Assembly: GCA_965226915.1 (NCBI GenBank)
Contig: CBDDEJ010000003.1
Span: forward strand, 108,330 to 172,329
Origin: Io17-Chloro-G2 sp965226915
GTDB lineage: Bacteria > Chloroflexota > Dehalococcoidia > Lucifugimonadales > UBA3495
DNA: 64,000 bases
Direction of reading: 5' to 3'
The translations under genes were made by a program, and so were the position numbers. Numbering within the stretch: the first letter of the stretch is position 1; each line of letters starts with the position of its first letter. Positions 53,673-63,633 of the stretch are shown here, one piece after another. Below the pieces are notes generated by a model that had not been told where the DNA came from, searched no databases, and saw only the letters and a program-made list of their open reading frames with translations.

Positions 53673-56085
53673 CTACAAACGCGCCAGGCGTTCCCCCAGG
53701 TTGGACAGGCGGTCTTTTTGGGGGACATGCCCGGTCCACCGCGGGGGTATCGCGGACGCCCCGTAGCGCGCTCCCAGCACGGCTCCAGCCAGCGCGCCGT
53801 TGGTGTCGGCATCTCCTCCGGCGTTGACCAAGGCTACCAGAGCGTCTTCAAACCCCAGGGGGGTGGTGGCGGCCCACAGACCCGCCTGCAGCGTCAGGAC
53901 CGTGTGCCCGCCAGGCCCCCCGGTTGCCGCGCATCCAAAAGGTGTCCGCCGGAGAGGGTTTGCCCGCAGCGGCGGCGGACAACATCCCGGTTGGTATGCT
54001 GCCGGCCTGCCCGGCGGCCATCAAGTCGGGGCAACCGTCTGCCCTGGCGGCCTCAAGCAGCCTTCCCAGGTCAGGCACGTTTCCCGCGAGCAGCACGGCC
54101 ACCACCGAGTTGATGATGATGCAGGACCACTGGCAGGCCGGGGCGTAGTGGGTGACTGCGCAGGTATCGGCCGAGTTTCGGATCAACCGTTCCGGATGAC
54201 CTCTACGGGCTACGGCAACCGGTGCGCACCTCATGATGCCGCCGTTGGATGCGGTCCCGCCCCTGGCCCTGAAGACTGCGTAGGATGCCACCGAAGGGGG
54301 AACCCGGTCCGCCAGCTGGGCGATGGACTGCCTCGTGAATCGTCCCATCCCCTTCCCGTTGACCTTGCGCCAGGTCACCAAACGCGCCGCGAACCGCTTC
54401 AGCAGGTCCCCGCGTTCCAGCAGGGCTTCCGCCAGCTCCACGGCCTGGGCCGGGTCGTCGTCCATAGGGAGGTACATCTCTGCCGGGTCGATGTCCCTGA
54501 CACCCCCGGGATACAACTCCTGGATCTGGTGTCTGGAGCGTCCTTCCACGGGAAGGCCCAGCAGGTTTCCCACCGCGACCCCCAGCATCACTCCTCTGGC
54601 CCGGTCCATGAGACCGTCCCCTTCAACTCCGGCGGACGCTGCCTCGACCAGATAGCTCTCCAGGTTCGGCGTCCTGCCGACCACCGGCTGCAGGGGAGGG
54701 GTCTGGTCGGTGCCCCCGAACACCGCGTTGCACTGGCGGCACCGGAAGGGCCGGCCACGGTTGTACCAGTCCCGGCGCAAACGCGCATCCTGGGACCCGC
54801 AGCCGGGACATCTCTTGAACATCGTCCTGCCGAACGCACCATTGCAGCTGAGACACCGGAGGGCGTGCCGGCGGCGGTACCAGTCCCGCCTGGTCCTGGC
54901 GTTGCGGCTCTGGCAGCTGGGACACCGCCGTTCCATGGCCGGGGCCGGTGAATGTTGTGTTGCCGGAGCCTGTTTCGGAGGCGACGGAGGGTGGGCGGCA
55001 GCGGTGGCAGGTGCAGACCCCTGGTTCGACGGAACACCCGGTTTATCCGGCGCGACCTGCCAGGCGGGCGGAGCATGGAGCGCTGCCGTTCCACTGGGCT
55101 GGGCCACTGGCGCCTCCCCGGCTGGGGCAGGGTCGGGATTCTGGGAAAGAATGATGGCCCAGGCATCGGCGGTGGGACGCCCGATCTGGGACGCCCCCGG
55201 GGAGAAGGCCTGCCGGAAGGCGTCCCTCACCGGTACCGGCATTACTCGCCAGCTGCGGGCCTGTCCCGGCGTGGGCTTCCAACGGCCTCCCATGGGCTGG
55301 TGGGCAAACCGGTGCTGCTTGATCCGCTCCCGGATGTTGGAGAGGGAGTCTCCTGGCGAGGCGTCGATCCCCTGGTACGGATGGCTGCCGTTGCCCAGCA
55401 GCTGGTACAGCAGCACCGCAAGGGCAAAGTTGTCACTGTCCTGGGACCGGAACTGCCTCTGGAAATCGTCGATTTCCGGAGCGGTGTACTCCGGGCTCCC
55501 CACCACACAGGGATAGGGCTGGCGCCCCGGAGGTCCGGGTATCTGGAAGCTGTCGCAGTCGATCAGCGTCACCGCACCGTCGTCGTCCACCAGGATGTTG
55601 GAAGGGTTGACGTCCCCGATGCGGACATGGGTTGCATGGAGGCCCCGCAGGGCCTCCGCGATGTTCACTCCGATCCGGGACCGGTACTGGTAGCTCTGGC
55701 AGGGTTTGGGCAGCTGCCGCCGCTCGTTGGCGCTGATGAACCGGTAGGCAGTGCCGGCATCCCTGGGAACTCTGGGCATCCGGTAGCGGAGCCCGCTGGC
55801 ATCTGATTCCATGGCATTGGGCCAGCTCAGCGTCCGCCAGTTTTGAGGCGGGTTGTCGCACATCGCCCGCAGCTTGGCGGCCCGCTCCGGCGTCGCGTGC
55901 TGGGAGTGCATCACCTTGATGACCATCGCGCCGTCGCCGCGGTCCTCATGGACCGCTCCCTCCCCGCCTGCTCCGATCAGTTTGCCGGTCGTCATCGGGC
56001 CCGGTTTGGCCGCGGCGTTCTCGCCTCCTTCGGCCTTGCCAGCGGGTTTCCCGGCACCCAGGATCCTGTCGATGAATCTGGCCAT
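53673..56085 (-). CDS. Protein kinase - two zinc ribbons - ADP-ribosylglycohydrolase fusion (frameshifted near 3' end)
   Basis: Residues 35-310 form a YegI-like kinase: glycine loop IGAGGEGAV, Lys57 in VIKV, catalytic loop RIGDVNPSNIL (Asp158, Asn163), metal site DCDSF (Asp176) and TAPE. A Pro/Ala linker leads to two zinc ribbons (Cys388/391/411/414 and 426/429/449/452), then an ADP-ribosylglycohydrolase domain from about residue 493 with a first acidic cluster MDDDPAQ near 541. Around 53916-53921 a run of six C (G on the coding strand) shifts the frame, and the zero frame stops at 53848. Reading one G fewer continues as GGHTVLTLQAGLWA, the second metal motif GGDADTNGALAGA, and RLARL-stop at 53673 (about 803 residues). 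Real mutation or sequence error is undecided. Confidence 0.8.
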
Positions 56086-56097
56086 TAACCCACCCCT

Positions 56098-56913
56098 TTA
56101 CTGGTGCCTCAGGCAGACGGCTATGGTGCAGTCGTCACTTGCCTTGCCGGCATCGCTGACCTTCTGCAGCAGGGAATCCAGGACAGCCTCCGGTGAAGTC
56201 CCGGGACTTCTGTTGAGGGCGTTGTGGAGAGGTGTCCAGAACCTCTTGTAGGGAGCTTGCCCCCGGGACAGAGCGACATCCTGCAGCCCGTCCGTCATCA
56301 CCGCCAGGCAGGTGATATTCGAAGTCGCAACGATCTCGGTGCGGGGCAGGCTTCGGGGACTGGTCAAGAACGTGGTTTCGTTGGCGAATTCGCCGTTTTC
56401 CGGGGCACTGAGCAACCGCCATTCCCCGCCGTCTCCGGCCACCACACAGCCGTCTCCCACGTGGGCTGTTCCGGTGAGACTTTCGGACATCACGGCTAGG
56501 AGCATGGTGCAGGCATACTCCCGGGTCTCAACTGACCCGGGCGTGGCAGCCGTCCGCCTGGCTGTCTGCAGAACGTTCTGCCTTGCCCGGCGCACGGCAC
56601 GTTGCAGGGCGCTCCGCAGCAGGTGATGCTTGAATGCGGTGGTCGGGTTGCGCGTCAGCTGGCGATTCAGGCTGTCCACGGCGGCGGCGCAGGCGGCCCT
56701 GGACCCGTAGTGGGAGTAGCGGGCCGAGCCCGCTCCGTCGCTCACCGCCATGACCGCCACGTTCCCGGTGGTCCCGGTCCGCACCGTCCCGACCAGCACA
56801 CTGTCCTGGTTGGGAGTCCCATTCTTCTGGTGGGAGGCTCCCCTCAGGCTGGAGCAGCCGAGGCGGAGGGCAGCGCCCCGGGACTTCGCGTCCGATCGCG
56901 CCGGTCTAGACAT
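56098..56913 (-). CDS. PP2C-type protein phosphatase (YegK-like)
   Basis: A 271-residue metal-dependent phosphatase. Motifs are NQDS near residue 35, VSDGAGSARYSHYGS near residue 57, AHVGDGC near residue 150, MTDGLQD near residue 207 and DDCTIAV near the end, giving the Asp ligands of the two-metal centre. It should dephosphorylate Ser/Thr, probably reversing the neighbouring kinase. Its start overlaps the vWA gene by 8 bp, and the kinase starts 12 bases after its stop, indicating an operon. Confidence 0.87.
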   Translation of the reverse strand: MSRPARSDAKSRGAALRLGCSSLRGASHQKNGTPNQDSVLVGTVRTGTTGNVAVMAVSDGAGSARYSHYGSRAACAAAVDSLNRQLTRNPTTAFKHHLLRSALQRAVRRARQNVLQTARRTAATPGSVETREYACTMLLAVMSESLTGTAHVGDGCVVAGDGGEWRLLSAPENGEFANETTFLTSPRSLPRTEIVATSNITCLAVMTDGLQDVALSRGQAPYKRFWTPLHNALNRSPGTSPEAVLDSLLQKVSDAGKASDDCTIAVCLRHQ

Positions 56914-57649
56914 TGATGGTGGCCCAGTCGGCGGGCGGCAGGTTCACCGTGTCCCCGGGTGTGCTCCGCGAGATCGCCGATACGGACCTGCTCAGCCAGA
57001 CGAAGAAGTCGCTGAACCTGAGGTTGTCCAGCTGCTGGGGTTGGAACCTGGAATTGGGGTTGGGCAGTGCGCTCAACAGGGCCTGGACCGCCTGCGCGTT
57101 CACTCCCACCTTGAATATGGTCAGACGCCCATCATTCTCCATCTCCACCAGGCGCTGGTTGGCCCGGTCGGTATCGGACCTGGAGCCCGTGGGAAGCCCG
57201 TCGCTGAACAGCACCATGATCGGCCGGAAATACGGTATCCCGTTCACACGGTACCGCTCCTTCCGCTCTTCCAGCAGGTCGCACCCCTGGTGGATGGCCA
57301 GGTGCATGTTGGTAACGCCCTGGGCCGCCATTTCGGTCCTGACCCCGGAGGAAACGGTGGCGAAGTCCCGTTCCACCCGGGCTTCGGTGTTGAAGGAGAG
57401 CAGGGCGACTTCCACACGGTTGCGGGCGATCTCGTCGTCGATGATGGCTTGGTACAGGTCGTCCACTTCCTGGTTCATGGCGGCTATGGGACGCCCCGCC
57501 ATCGACCCGCTGCAGTCCGAGATGATCAGAACGGGGCAGCGCGGCTCCGGGTTGTCGGCGAATTCGAGATCCCCCAACTCCTCCTCAAACGTCCGGTCCT
57601 CGTCGTGTTCCCGGTCTCCGTTGAAACGTTCCTCGGCTCCGCTGCTCAT
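56906..57649 (-). CDS. von Willebrand factor A domain protein (TerY/YegL-like)
   Basis: A 247-residue vWA protein. It has an acidic N-terminus, the MIDAS metal site DCSGSM (Asp45, Ser47, Ser49), a threonine in the following loop region and FSDGLPTGS near residue 148. In TerY-type systems the vWA protein acts as a metal-dependent scaffold for a phosphatase and kinase. GGAAGGAG lies upstream of the ATG. The next 250 bases upstream (57650-57898) have no gene. Confidence 0.88.
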   Translation of the reverse strand: MSSGAEERFNGDREHDEDRTFEEELGDLEFADNPEPRCPVLIISDCSGSMAGRPIAAMNQEVDDLYQAIIDDEIARNRVEVALLSFNTEARVERDFATVSSGVRTEMAAQGVTNMHLAIHQGCDLLEERKERYRVNGIPYFRPIMVLFSDGLPTGSRSDTDRANQRLVEMENDGRLTIFKVGVNAQAVQALLSALPNPNSRFQPQQLDNLRFSDFFVWLSRSVSAISRSTPGDTVNLPPADWATINV

Positions 57650-57898
57650 GGCGAATGCGCTCCTTCCTGACCCCTGTTTGGGAGGTTGCGTGCGGTTCAG
57701 CTCAACCAGAGGCCGTTGGGGATGTTGGAATAATAGGCGGGGTCTTCGGGCGGGGTCAATCCCAGGGGTTCCCTCCCGCTACTCAAACCTGCCGCCCTGC
57801 CGCCCTGCTGGGAAAGGCCTTTGTTTTAATGGACCCGGGCCAGCCCGAGGTCCATCGGATTCACCCGCCGGCCAGCCTGCGAGGATCACATCCGTGCT

Positions 57899-59401
57899 TC
57901 AAGGTTGCTGCCCACCGGGGTCGTAGGTGTCGGGTGGGGTCACTCCGTGGAAGATCGAGTATTCGGAGATGACCGTGTCCTGGCCGTCAATCAACCCCCA
58001 GACCGCGATCGAGTAGACTCCTTCCCTGTGCTTGGACAGCACCTGGCTGATGTCCGCCTCTACGTCGAAGGCGCCGCCGTTGACCCGGAACTCCGTTGCG
58101 TCAATCCACGGGACCATTATAGCGCTTTCGGTCGTCAGCCTGCTCCGGTTATATGCTTCCTGCCACAAGCGGTTCGCGTCGGAGTGGGACCTCGCAGGCG
58201 GCGCATCCGCCGGAACATCGGCGGGGTCGGGACACGGCGAGTACGTGGTCGTGAACCGGTCCTCCGGCCAGTAACTGCCGCCGGTCAGCCGTTCTCTCAG
58301 GCTGGCGACTTGCAGGCCGTTATCGTAACAGTAGGTCCGTGCGACCTGCCCCTGGGTCAGAGGCGCCGGCGGAGGGTCATAGTAGATCTGGACTCCGAGA
58401 TCCCTCCTGCTTCCGAGATGCGCTCCATTCCTGGTCCTGCCGGACAGCTTCAGGACCCCGCCGTCAATCTCCGGCAGTTGTTGGTACTCCACGTAATCAC
58501 CCTCGAAGTGCTGGAACATCTTGACGTTGTATCGGTCCCAGGCGATGCCGATGTTGACCTTCATGTGGGAGGGATCCAGGATGTTTCGCCGGTGCCCCGG
58601 GCTCTCCATCCACCCTGCCATCGCCTCCCGGATCTCCGCCTGAATGCTGCTGATCGGACGGTACCGGTCGGATGCCTTGATGCAGTAGTCGCTCCCGTGC
58701 CCGTTTTCTCCGTTGGACTAATACCCGCCGGCCAGGGAGTACCGCATGTAGGGTTTGAGGCCGTCGGCCCCCCAATGGCTGGAAACGCAATCGGACAGGG
58801 AAGACTCGGCATGAAGCTGGGCCGCGTTGTTGATTCCCAGAACGACTGGGTTGACCCCCGCCTTCCTGCGCTCCGAGTCGATCAACGCCAGCATGTAATC
58901 CTTCTCCTCAATATGGCGCTGGCGGGGTGGGAGCGTGGTGGCCGGCCCAACCGTTGCAGAAGGGTACACCGCGGGAACGGGGATAGTCGCTGGAGATGTT
59001 GGAGCAGGGCCCGCTCTGGGCACCCCTGCTGTGACCAGGGACGTCGGGGTTGGTTCCGGCGGCGGGATGGCAGTTGGCGTCACCGGCGGCGCAGTCGCCG
59101 GGGCGGTGAACTCTCCGGCAACCTCATGCCCGGTTTGCTTAGCTTCGGCCTCCGGTTCCCTACCGAGCCCCTCTCTCCTAGACTCGTCCGTGGCCGATTG
59201 CCCTGCCGCCGTCAGTGCGGTCTCCAGGCGGTCACGCACTCCCATTTCAAGGGCAACCCATACGGCTGCGACCACGAGAACGAGGATAAACCCGATGCGC
59301 CAGGGGAGCTGCCTCCGGCGGACTGCCCTGTAATGGCGTCCGCCCCTGGGCCGCTGGTGGTGAGTATGAAACGAATAGTCGTGATAGTGACGGTACGGCA
59401 T
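57899..59401 (-). pseudogene. Membrane-anchored CAP/SCP-domain protein with in-frame TAG
   Basis: From the ATG at 59401 the protein has a basic N-terminus, one membrane segment at about residues 35-53, a long Pro/Thr/Ala stalk and a CAP domain (MLALIDSERRKAGV, HAESSLSDCVSSHWGADG and RYSLAGGY). TAG at 58718-58720 interrupts it. The same frame continues with SNGENGHGSDYC, the CAP signature MAGWMESPGHRRNILDP and about 200 further residues to 57899. Without the stop it would be 500 residues with an extracytoplasmic C-terminus. A CAG-to-TAG change is the simplest explanation. Confidence 0.75.
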
Positions 59402-59484
59402 ACTCTCTCCGGCTTCGTTCCATTGACCTGGTCCGGACTCACCCGCTCACCGGGTTTGGTCACGTCATCCGCTCTGAGAGGGCG

Positions 59485-60276
59485 CTAGGAACAGGGAACG
59501 CGGCGGCATCCCTTATTCTCGGATGCCCACTTTTCGATAGCCCTCACATCAACGGCGAAACCCCGACTGTCGTCATCGGGCAGTCCGTCCAGCGGAAACC
59601 AGCGGCCATCGAAGGACTTCCCTTGCTGCGAACCGGGACTTCCCAGCCACACCGTGGCCTGATGCCTGTTTTCGAGATACAGCCGGACAGGCCTGAATAC
59701 CACGCCGGCCGCGTTCCGCGTTTCCCGAACCGCGGCATCCCGGCGTCTCTCACCGGGTTCTGCCTTATCGCCGGGCAGACTCCATTTACCCGTCCTCAAG
59801 CCCCTCTTGCGTTTGATCAGGAGAACTTCATCCTTGTCGTTTGCCACCAGGGCAAAGCCGGCTCTGTCCATTTTGGATCGGGGGTAATATACCCGGCGGC
59901 TGCCCACATTCTCGGCTGCCCACTTCCCCATGACGATTTTATCTGGGCCAAACGCCAGGTTGTCGTCATGGGGCAGCATGTCAGTCTGGAACCACTTGGC
60001 GTCGAGGCATTCTTTCTTCTGCACCTTCAGGCGCCCGCCTATGGGCCGGCCTCGCCAGACCTCGACGGGGTTATGATTGCCTTTGAAATACAGGTCGGCG
60101 GCGGTCATCCTGATGCCCGTCTCTTCGAGTGTTTCCCTGATGGCGGTAGACCGGAGGGTCTCTCCTTTATCCCTCATCCCTCCGGGCAGGCTCCATCTAC
60201 CCGCTTCCCTGCCATACCCGCGCTGGATCAGCAGGACCTCGTTTCTTTCATTCACCACCAGAGCGAAAGCCGGCAT
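59485..60276 (-). CDS. Tandem Nudix hydrolase, second box degenerate
   Basis: A 263-residue protein with two Nudix domains. The first has a complete box, GGMRDKGETLRSTAIRETLE followed by ETG (Gly33, Glu39, Arg47-Glu48, Glu51-Glu52, Gly54), and should hydrolyse nucleoside diphosphate derivatives such as ADP-ribose. The second reads GDKAEPGERRRDAAVRETRN followed by AAG, where the catalytic EE is replaced by NA, so it is probably non-catalytic. It is the first gene of the minus-strand set that ends in the kinase/ADP-ribosylglycohydrolase fusion. Confidence 0.85.
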   Translation of the reverse strand: MPAFALVVNERNEVLLIQRGYGREAGRWSLPGGMRDKGETLRSTAIRETLEETGIRMTAADLYFKGNHNPVEVWRGRPIGGRLKVQKKECLDAKWFQTDMLPHDDNLAFGPDKIVMGKWAAENVGSRRVYYPRSKMDRAGFALVANDKDEVLLIKRKRGLRTGKWSLPGDKAEPGERRRDAAVRETRNAAGVVFRPVRLYLENRHQATVWLGSPGSQQGKSFDGRWFPLDGLPDDDSRGFAVDVRAIEKWASENKGCRRVPCS

Positions 60277-60327
60277 GGTTCACCTCACTCGGACATGGGG
60301 AAGTCTGGGAAATACACCGGAAAACAG

Positions 60328-60535
60328 TGTGTTAAGCCGGGATTCCCCAGATCAAAGTGATTGCCCTGCGATTGGACCCTCTGGCGTGCCGTGAACTAGA
60401 AAACGGCAGCCTGAGGGCGTCAACTGCATCCGATTCACTCAACTGACCCACTCTCATAGGGTAACTACCCCCCTGACGAGCGTAAAAGTCTAGAATTGCC
60501 TGCCCCTGCCCAAGCGTCTCCCTCGGGGTGGTCTA
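60328..60535. repeat. Dispersed upstream repeat C, copy 2
   Basis: Related to 34119-34325, with matching word order and almost equal spacing (84 against 85 bases between TAAGCCGGGATT and GCGTCAACTG). It lies about 50 bases upstream of the Nudix start and probably contains or overlaps its promoter. Confidence 0.6.
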
Positions 60536-60556
60536 TATACCCCGGACGACCCCATA

Positions 60557-62055
60557 CCTGTCCGAAATACCTGTGCTCTCAAAGCAGGCTAGCCAGGTGC
60601 CAGCCGAAGCCGGCTGATCCGTTCTAGTATGCCGGTCAGCATTTCCCGGCTCACCAGCACCTCAGCAAGCTGAAACACCAGCCTCCTTGCGTGGCGTACC
60701 AGTCGCCCACCCGTCTTGATCAGCCTGGTCTGAAGACTGGTCAGAGTCCAGTGCTTCATATCCTCCGGCAACACCAGCCTTCTCATAAAGTTGCCCAGGT
60801 TGTAAGTCAGGACGAACAGCCATAGTCTCACCTGGTTGGCCACGAACTTGTGGCAGGAAAGCCGGGTCCAGTTCAGGGCGTACTTGCCCTCCTTGATCCA
60901 CTGCTCCGCCGTGCCACGGCCATTGTAAAAGCGGACTATCCCTTTGGGTGGATAGCTCAGGTTGGTCACGATGAAACCAACCCTGGGAAATAGCTCAGGT
61001 TGGTCACGATGAAACCAACCCTGGGAAATAGCTCCCCCTGATGCCACTCTACTTTAGCCACCACTCGCCTGGGCAAGTGCCAACTCTGGGCCTGATAGGC
61101 AAAGTCATGGTAGGAGACGATAGGCTCCCGGGATGGCCATTCGGTAGGACGCTCCAGCAAGGGTTGGATCTGCTCCTGAATTACCTGATTGGCGGGAAGC
61201 CCGATGGCGTACCCGATCTTTCCTTGTTCCAGATACTCGTATAGCTCCGGCTTGGCAAAAGCAGCGTCACCCCGGAACAGCAACCGCAGTCCTTTCTTCT
61301 GGTATCCTTTCACCACCGGCTCAAGGAGTTCCTGCCAGCCATCGGCACTATGCACGTTTCCGGGTCGTAGCGTCGCTCCTTCGCAATCCCCAAACTGGTT
61401 GAACAGAAAGAGGGGATGATAGCAGACACACTCGAAGTGCCCGTTGTAGGCGGCTCCTTCCTGCTGACCATGCACTGGACTCTCCGAACTGTCCATGTCC
61501 AGAATCACTCGCCGGTGTGGAGTGTGAGCCATGGCCAGCTCCACCCACTGGGGATTCATCAGGGCCAGCCCCTTTAGGTTGTCCTCTTGAGTCAGAGTCT
61601 CCGTCTCAAAACGGCTCATGGTGTTGGTTCTGGCGGCGTTGCGGTCTGAGCCTTGCCAGCCCACGACAACTCTCATGGCTGGGTCTTGGGAAAGACGTTC
61701 TGCATCGGACGTTCTGCATCGTTGGTATCATCGTAGCCGGCCAAGCGGCTGTAGATGGACTGGCGGAGCAGAGGGACCAGGTGGTGTCGGATGTTGCGGC
61801 CGGTACGGCTTTCCTGGAGATAGTCGGAGGCTATGGGGGTAAGGTCCAGGGCGTCATCCAGTTCTCGGAATGCCAGCAGTCCGGCGTCGGAGGTGATGGT
61901 GGCGCCATGTAACTCCAGCCGGATTTGGGGATTGAATTGGAGCCGAAGAGAGGCCTTTTCGCGGTCACCCATCGGGTGCCTCCAATGTCGGTACGCAAGT
62001 TATCTGAAATAGCCAACTTATTGCATGTATTATATCTGAAATACGGCTAAGAGAT
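60557..62055 (-). mobile_element. IS1380-family element, inactivated by two tandem duplications
   Basis: The minus strand carries an IS1380-type transposase in three pieces. Approximate ends share a CGAAATAC/CTGAAATAC motif (about 60562 and 62054), but exact termini are uncertain. A 14-bp tandem duplication (61694-61721) and a 38-bp tandem duplication (60952-61027) each shift the frame. Confidence 0.65.
60589..61972 (-). pseudogene. IS1380-family transposase, frameshifted
   Basis: Pieces are 61673-61972 (LHGATITSDAGLLAFRELDD, the typical N-terminus), 60966-61676 (MSRFETETLTQEDN, ILDMDSSESPVHGQQEGAAY, LLFRGDAAFAKPELY) and 60589-61047 (NGRGTAEQWIKEGKYALNWT and the C-terminal helices). Removing one copy of each duplication restores a continuous protein of about 460 residues (NDAERLSQDPAMRVVVG at the first join). 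The catalytic residues are present, so inactivation is recent. Confidence 0.8.
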
Positions 62056-62565
62056 TCATGTAACGACTAGAAAAGCAAGAAAGTTGCCTATTTACCGCAT
62101 CACTTGTTTGAGCCAAATGGGGAATACGGGTTTAGCACCACCGGAATCCAGGAGCGGCGGGGCTGGTAGAGGAGTTTGGAACACGCCCGCTACCCGATAG
62201 CTTTCAGTTTGGGGGGCCGTTCCATAGATGGGTCGTTCCCTGTGCCGGTCGGCAATCCATACTTAATGAACTGCTCGGCGTGCGACGAGGTAGCGAGAAC
62301 CCCGCGGCCATCCAGGTTGTGATTCCAGGCCACATCCAGGGAGATGCTGATGATGACACTGGCGGTGCGGAACGGGACCCAAGAAGAGATGGAGGCACCC
62401 GACTAGGTATGATGGGGGCAGGTGACCATTTGAGCTAGCTTGCATCATTATGGTGATGGGGAGGGGCGAGCGGGCGTTCTTAGGGCACCCCACATTGGGG
62501 ACACCGCTAACACTCCGTGCGTTGGGACAAGCGGAGGCCGAATCGCCCCAGGGCCTTTCAGATCA
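62056..62565. other. Gene-free region upstream of the DUF2971 gene
   Basis: About 500 bases outside the IS1380 element without a frame I can support. The frame of the next gene is open from 62440 but has no ribosome site or homology before 62566. Confidence 0.4.
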
Positions 62566-63447
62566 ATGCTGGCCCTGCCCGCAATTGGTAAAACTGCAAA
62601 AGGAGAAAACCGCCTTCTGTCCGTCTCAGAACCCAGGACTCTGTACAAATACATGACCCCGCAACGGGCCCTCAATTGCATTCCCGAGGTGGGCGACGGG
62701 ACCCTTCGCGCCACCCAACCAGCAGCCCTCAACGATCCCTTCGAGTGTGCGGTGGCGACCGCGTACGTCTTCGAAGATGAAGCGGAAGAAGACCGCGAAC
62801 TGGCGAAGGTTCTCACCGAAATCAACGAAAACAAGCCGATCTCAGCGATAGAGGTCCTCACGGCGAGGATTGAATACGGCAGCCTGTTTACCCGCCAATT
62901 ACTCTCGGACCAGATTTCGACGAGGTTCGGCATCGTCTCGTTCAACGCGAATCCTCACCACCGATTGATGTGGTCGCTCTACACCACTGACGGGTCCGGC
63001 TTTGTCATCGGATACGATATGTCGCAATTAAGGAAACTCAGCGGCCCAGTCGGCGAGCTTAGAGCCGTGCAATATAACGACCAACCACCCATGTTCATAG
63101 GGCCCGTAGCTTTTTCTCAACCGCAATCCAACATACCGGCCCTCTTGTCGTTGAAGAGCAACCATTGGTCTCACGAGGAAGAATGGCGCTTGATCGTGGA
63201 ATTGAACAAGACGGTCGGGACAGGACAAACAGACCAACACGGTCTACCCATAAATCTCGTCCAAATACCGAACGAGGCAGTAGTGGCGGTCTTCTACACG
63301 GAAAGAACTCCAGGTCAAGATGTCCAGCGGATTCGAGCGCGGCTGGCCGATCCCAACAACCGTTACCAGGCGGAGAACCCACGCAAGCTGATATTGTCCT
63401 CCACGTCATACGAATATGAAGAGGCTCCAGACGACGGTGAGGCCTGA
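62566..63447 (+). CDS. DUF2971 family protein
   Basis: About 293 residues from the ATG at 62566. It has the family opening LYKYMTPQRAL, then LNDPFECAVA near residue 60, FGIVSFNANPHHRLMWSLYT near residue 120, GFVIGYD and HWSHEEEWRLIVE near residue 200. The function of DUF2971 is unknown; it is common in accessory islands, sometimes near defence genes. It ends about 190 bases before the second recombinase gene. Confidence 0.8.
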   Translation: MLALPAIGKTAKGENRLLSVSEPRTLYKYMTPQRALNCIPEVGDGTLRATQPAALNDPFECAVATAYVFEDEAEEDRELAKVLTEINENKPISAIEVLTARIEYGSLFTRQLLSDQISTRFGIVSFNANPHHRLMWSLYTTDGSGFVIGYDMSQLRKLSGPVGELRAVQYNDQPPMFIGPVAFSQPQSNIPALLSLKSNHWSHEEEWRLIVELNKTVGTGQTDQHGLPINLVQIPNEAVVAVFYTERTPGQDVQRIRARLADPNNRYQAENPRKLILSSTSYEYEEAPDDGEA

Positions 63448-63633
63448 TCGGCTGGGGTCCCCATGCGGGCAAGGCAAAGTCAGACGACACCACCGGAGAA
63501 GCCCAGTTGCGGAAATGGGGGTATTCCGCAACTAACCGCCTCTCCAGACCCCCGGGTGATGCTCAGGCTATTGCTCCTGGACGCCCTCGGCCGGTAGACT
63601 TGGTTGCGGAAATCCCCGCAGATGGGCGGTGGC

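Noticed and set aside
57905..59488. 527-residue plus-strand frame over the CAP gene
   Set aside because: The minus strand has the membrane segment and CAP signatures; the plus frame is Gly/Arg/Val-rich without recognisable domains.
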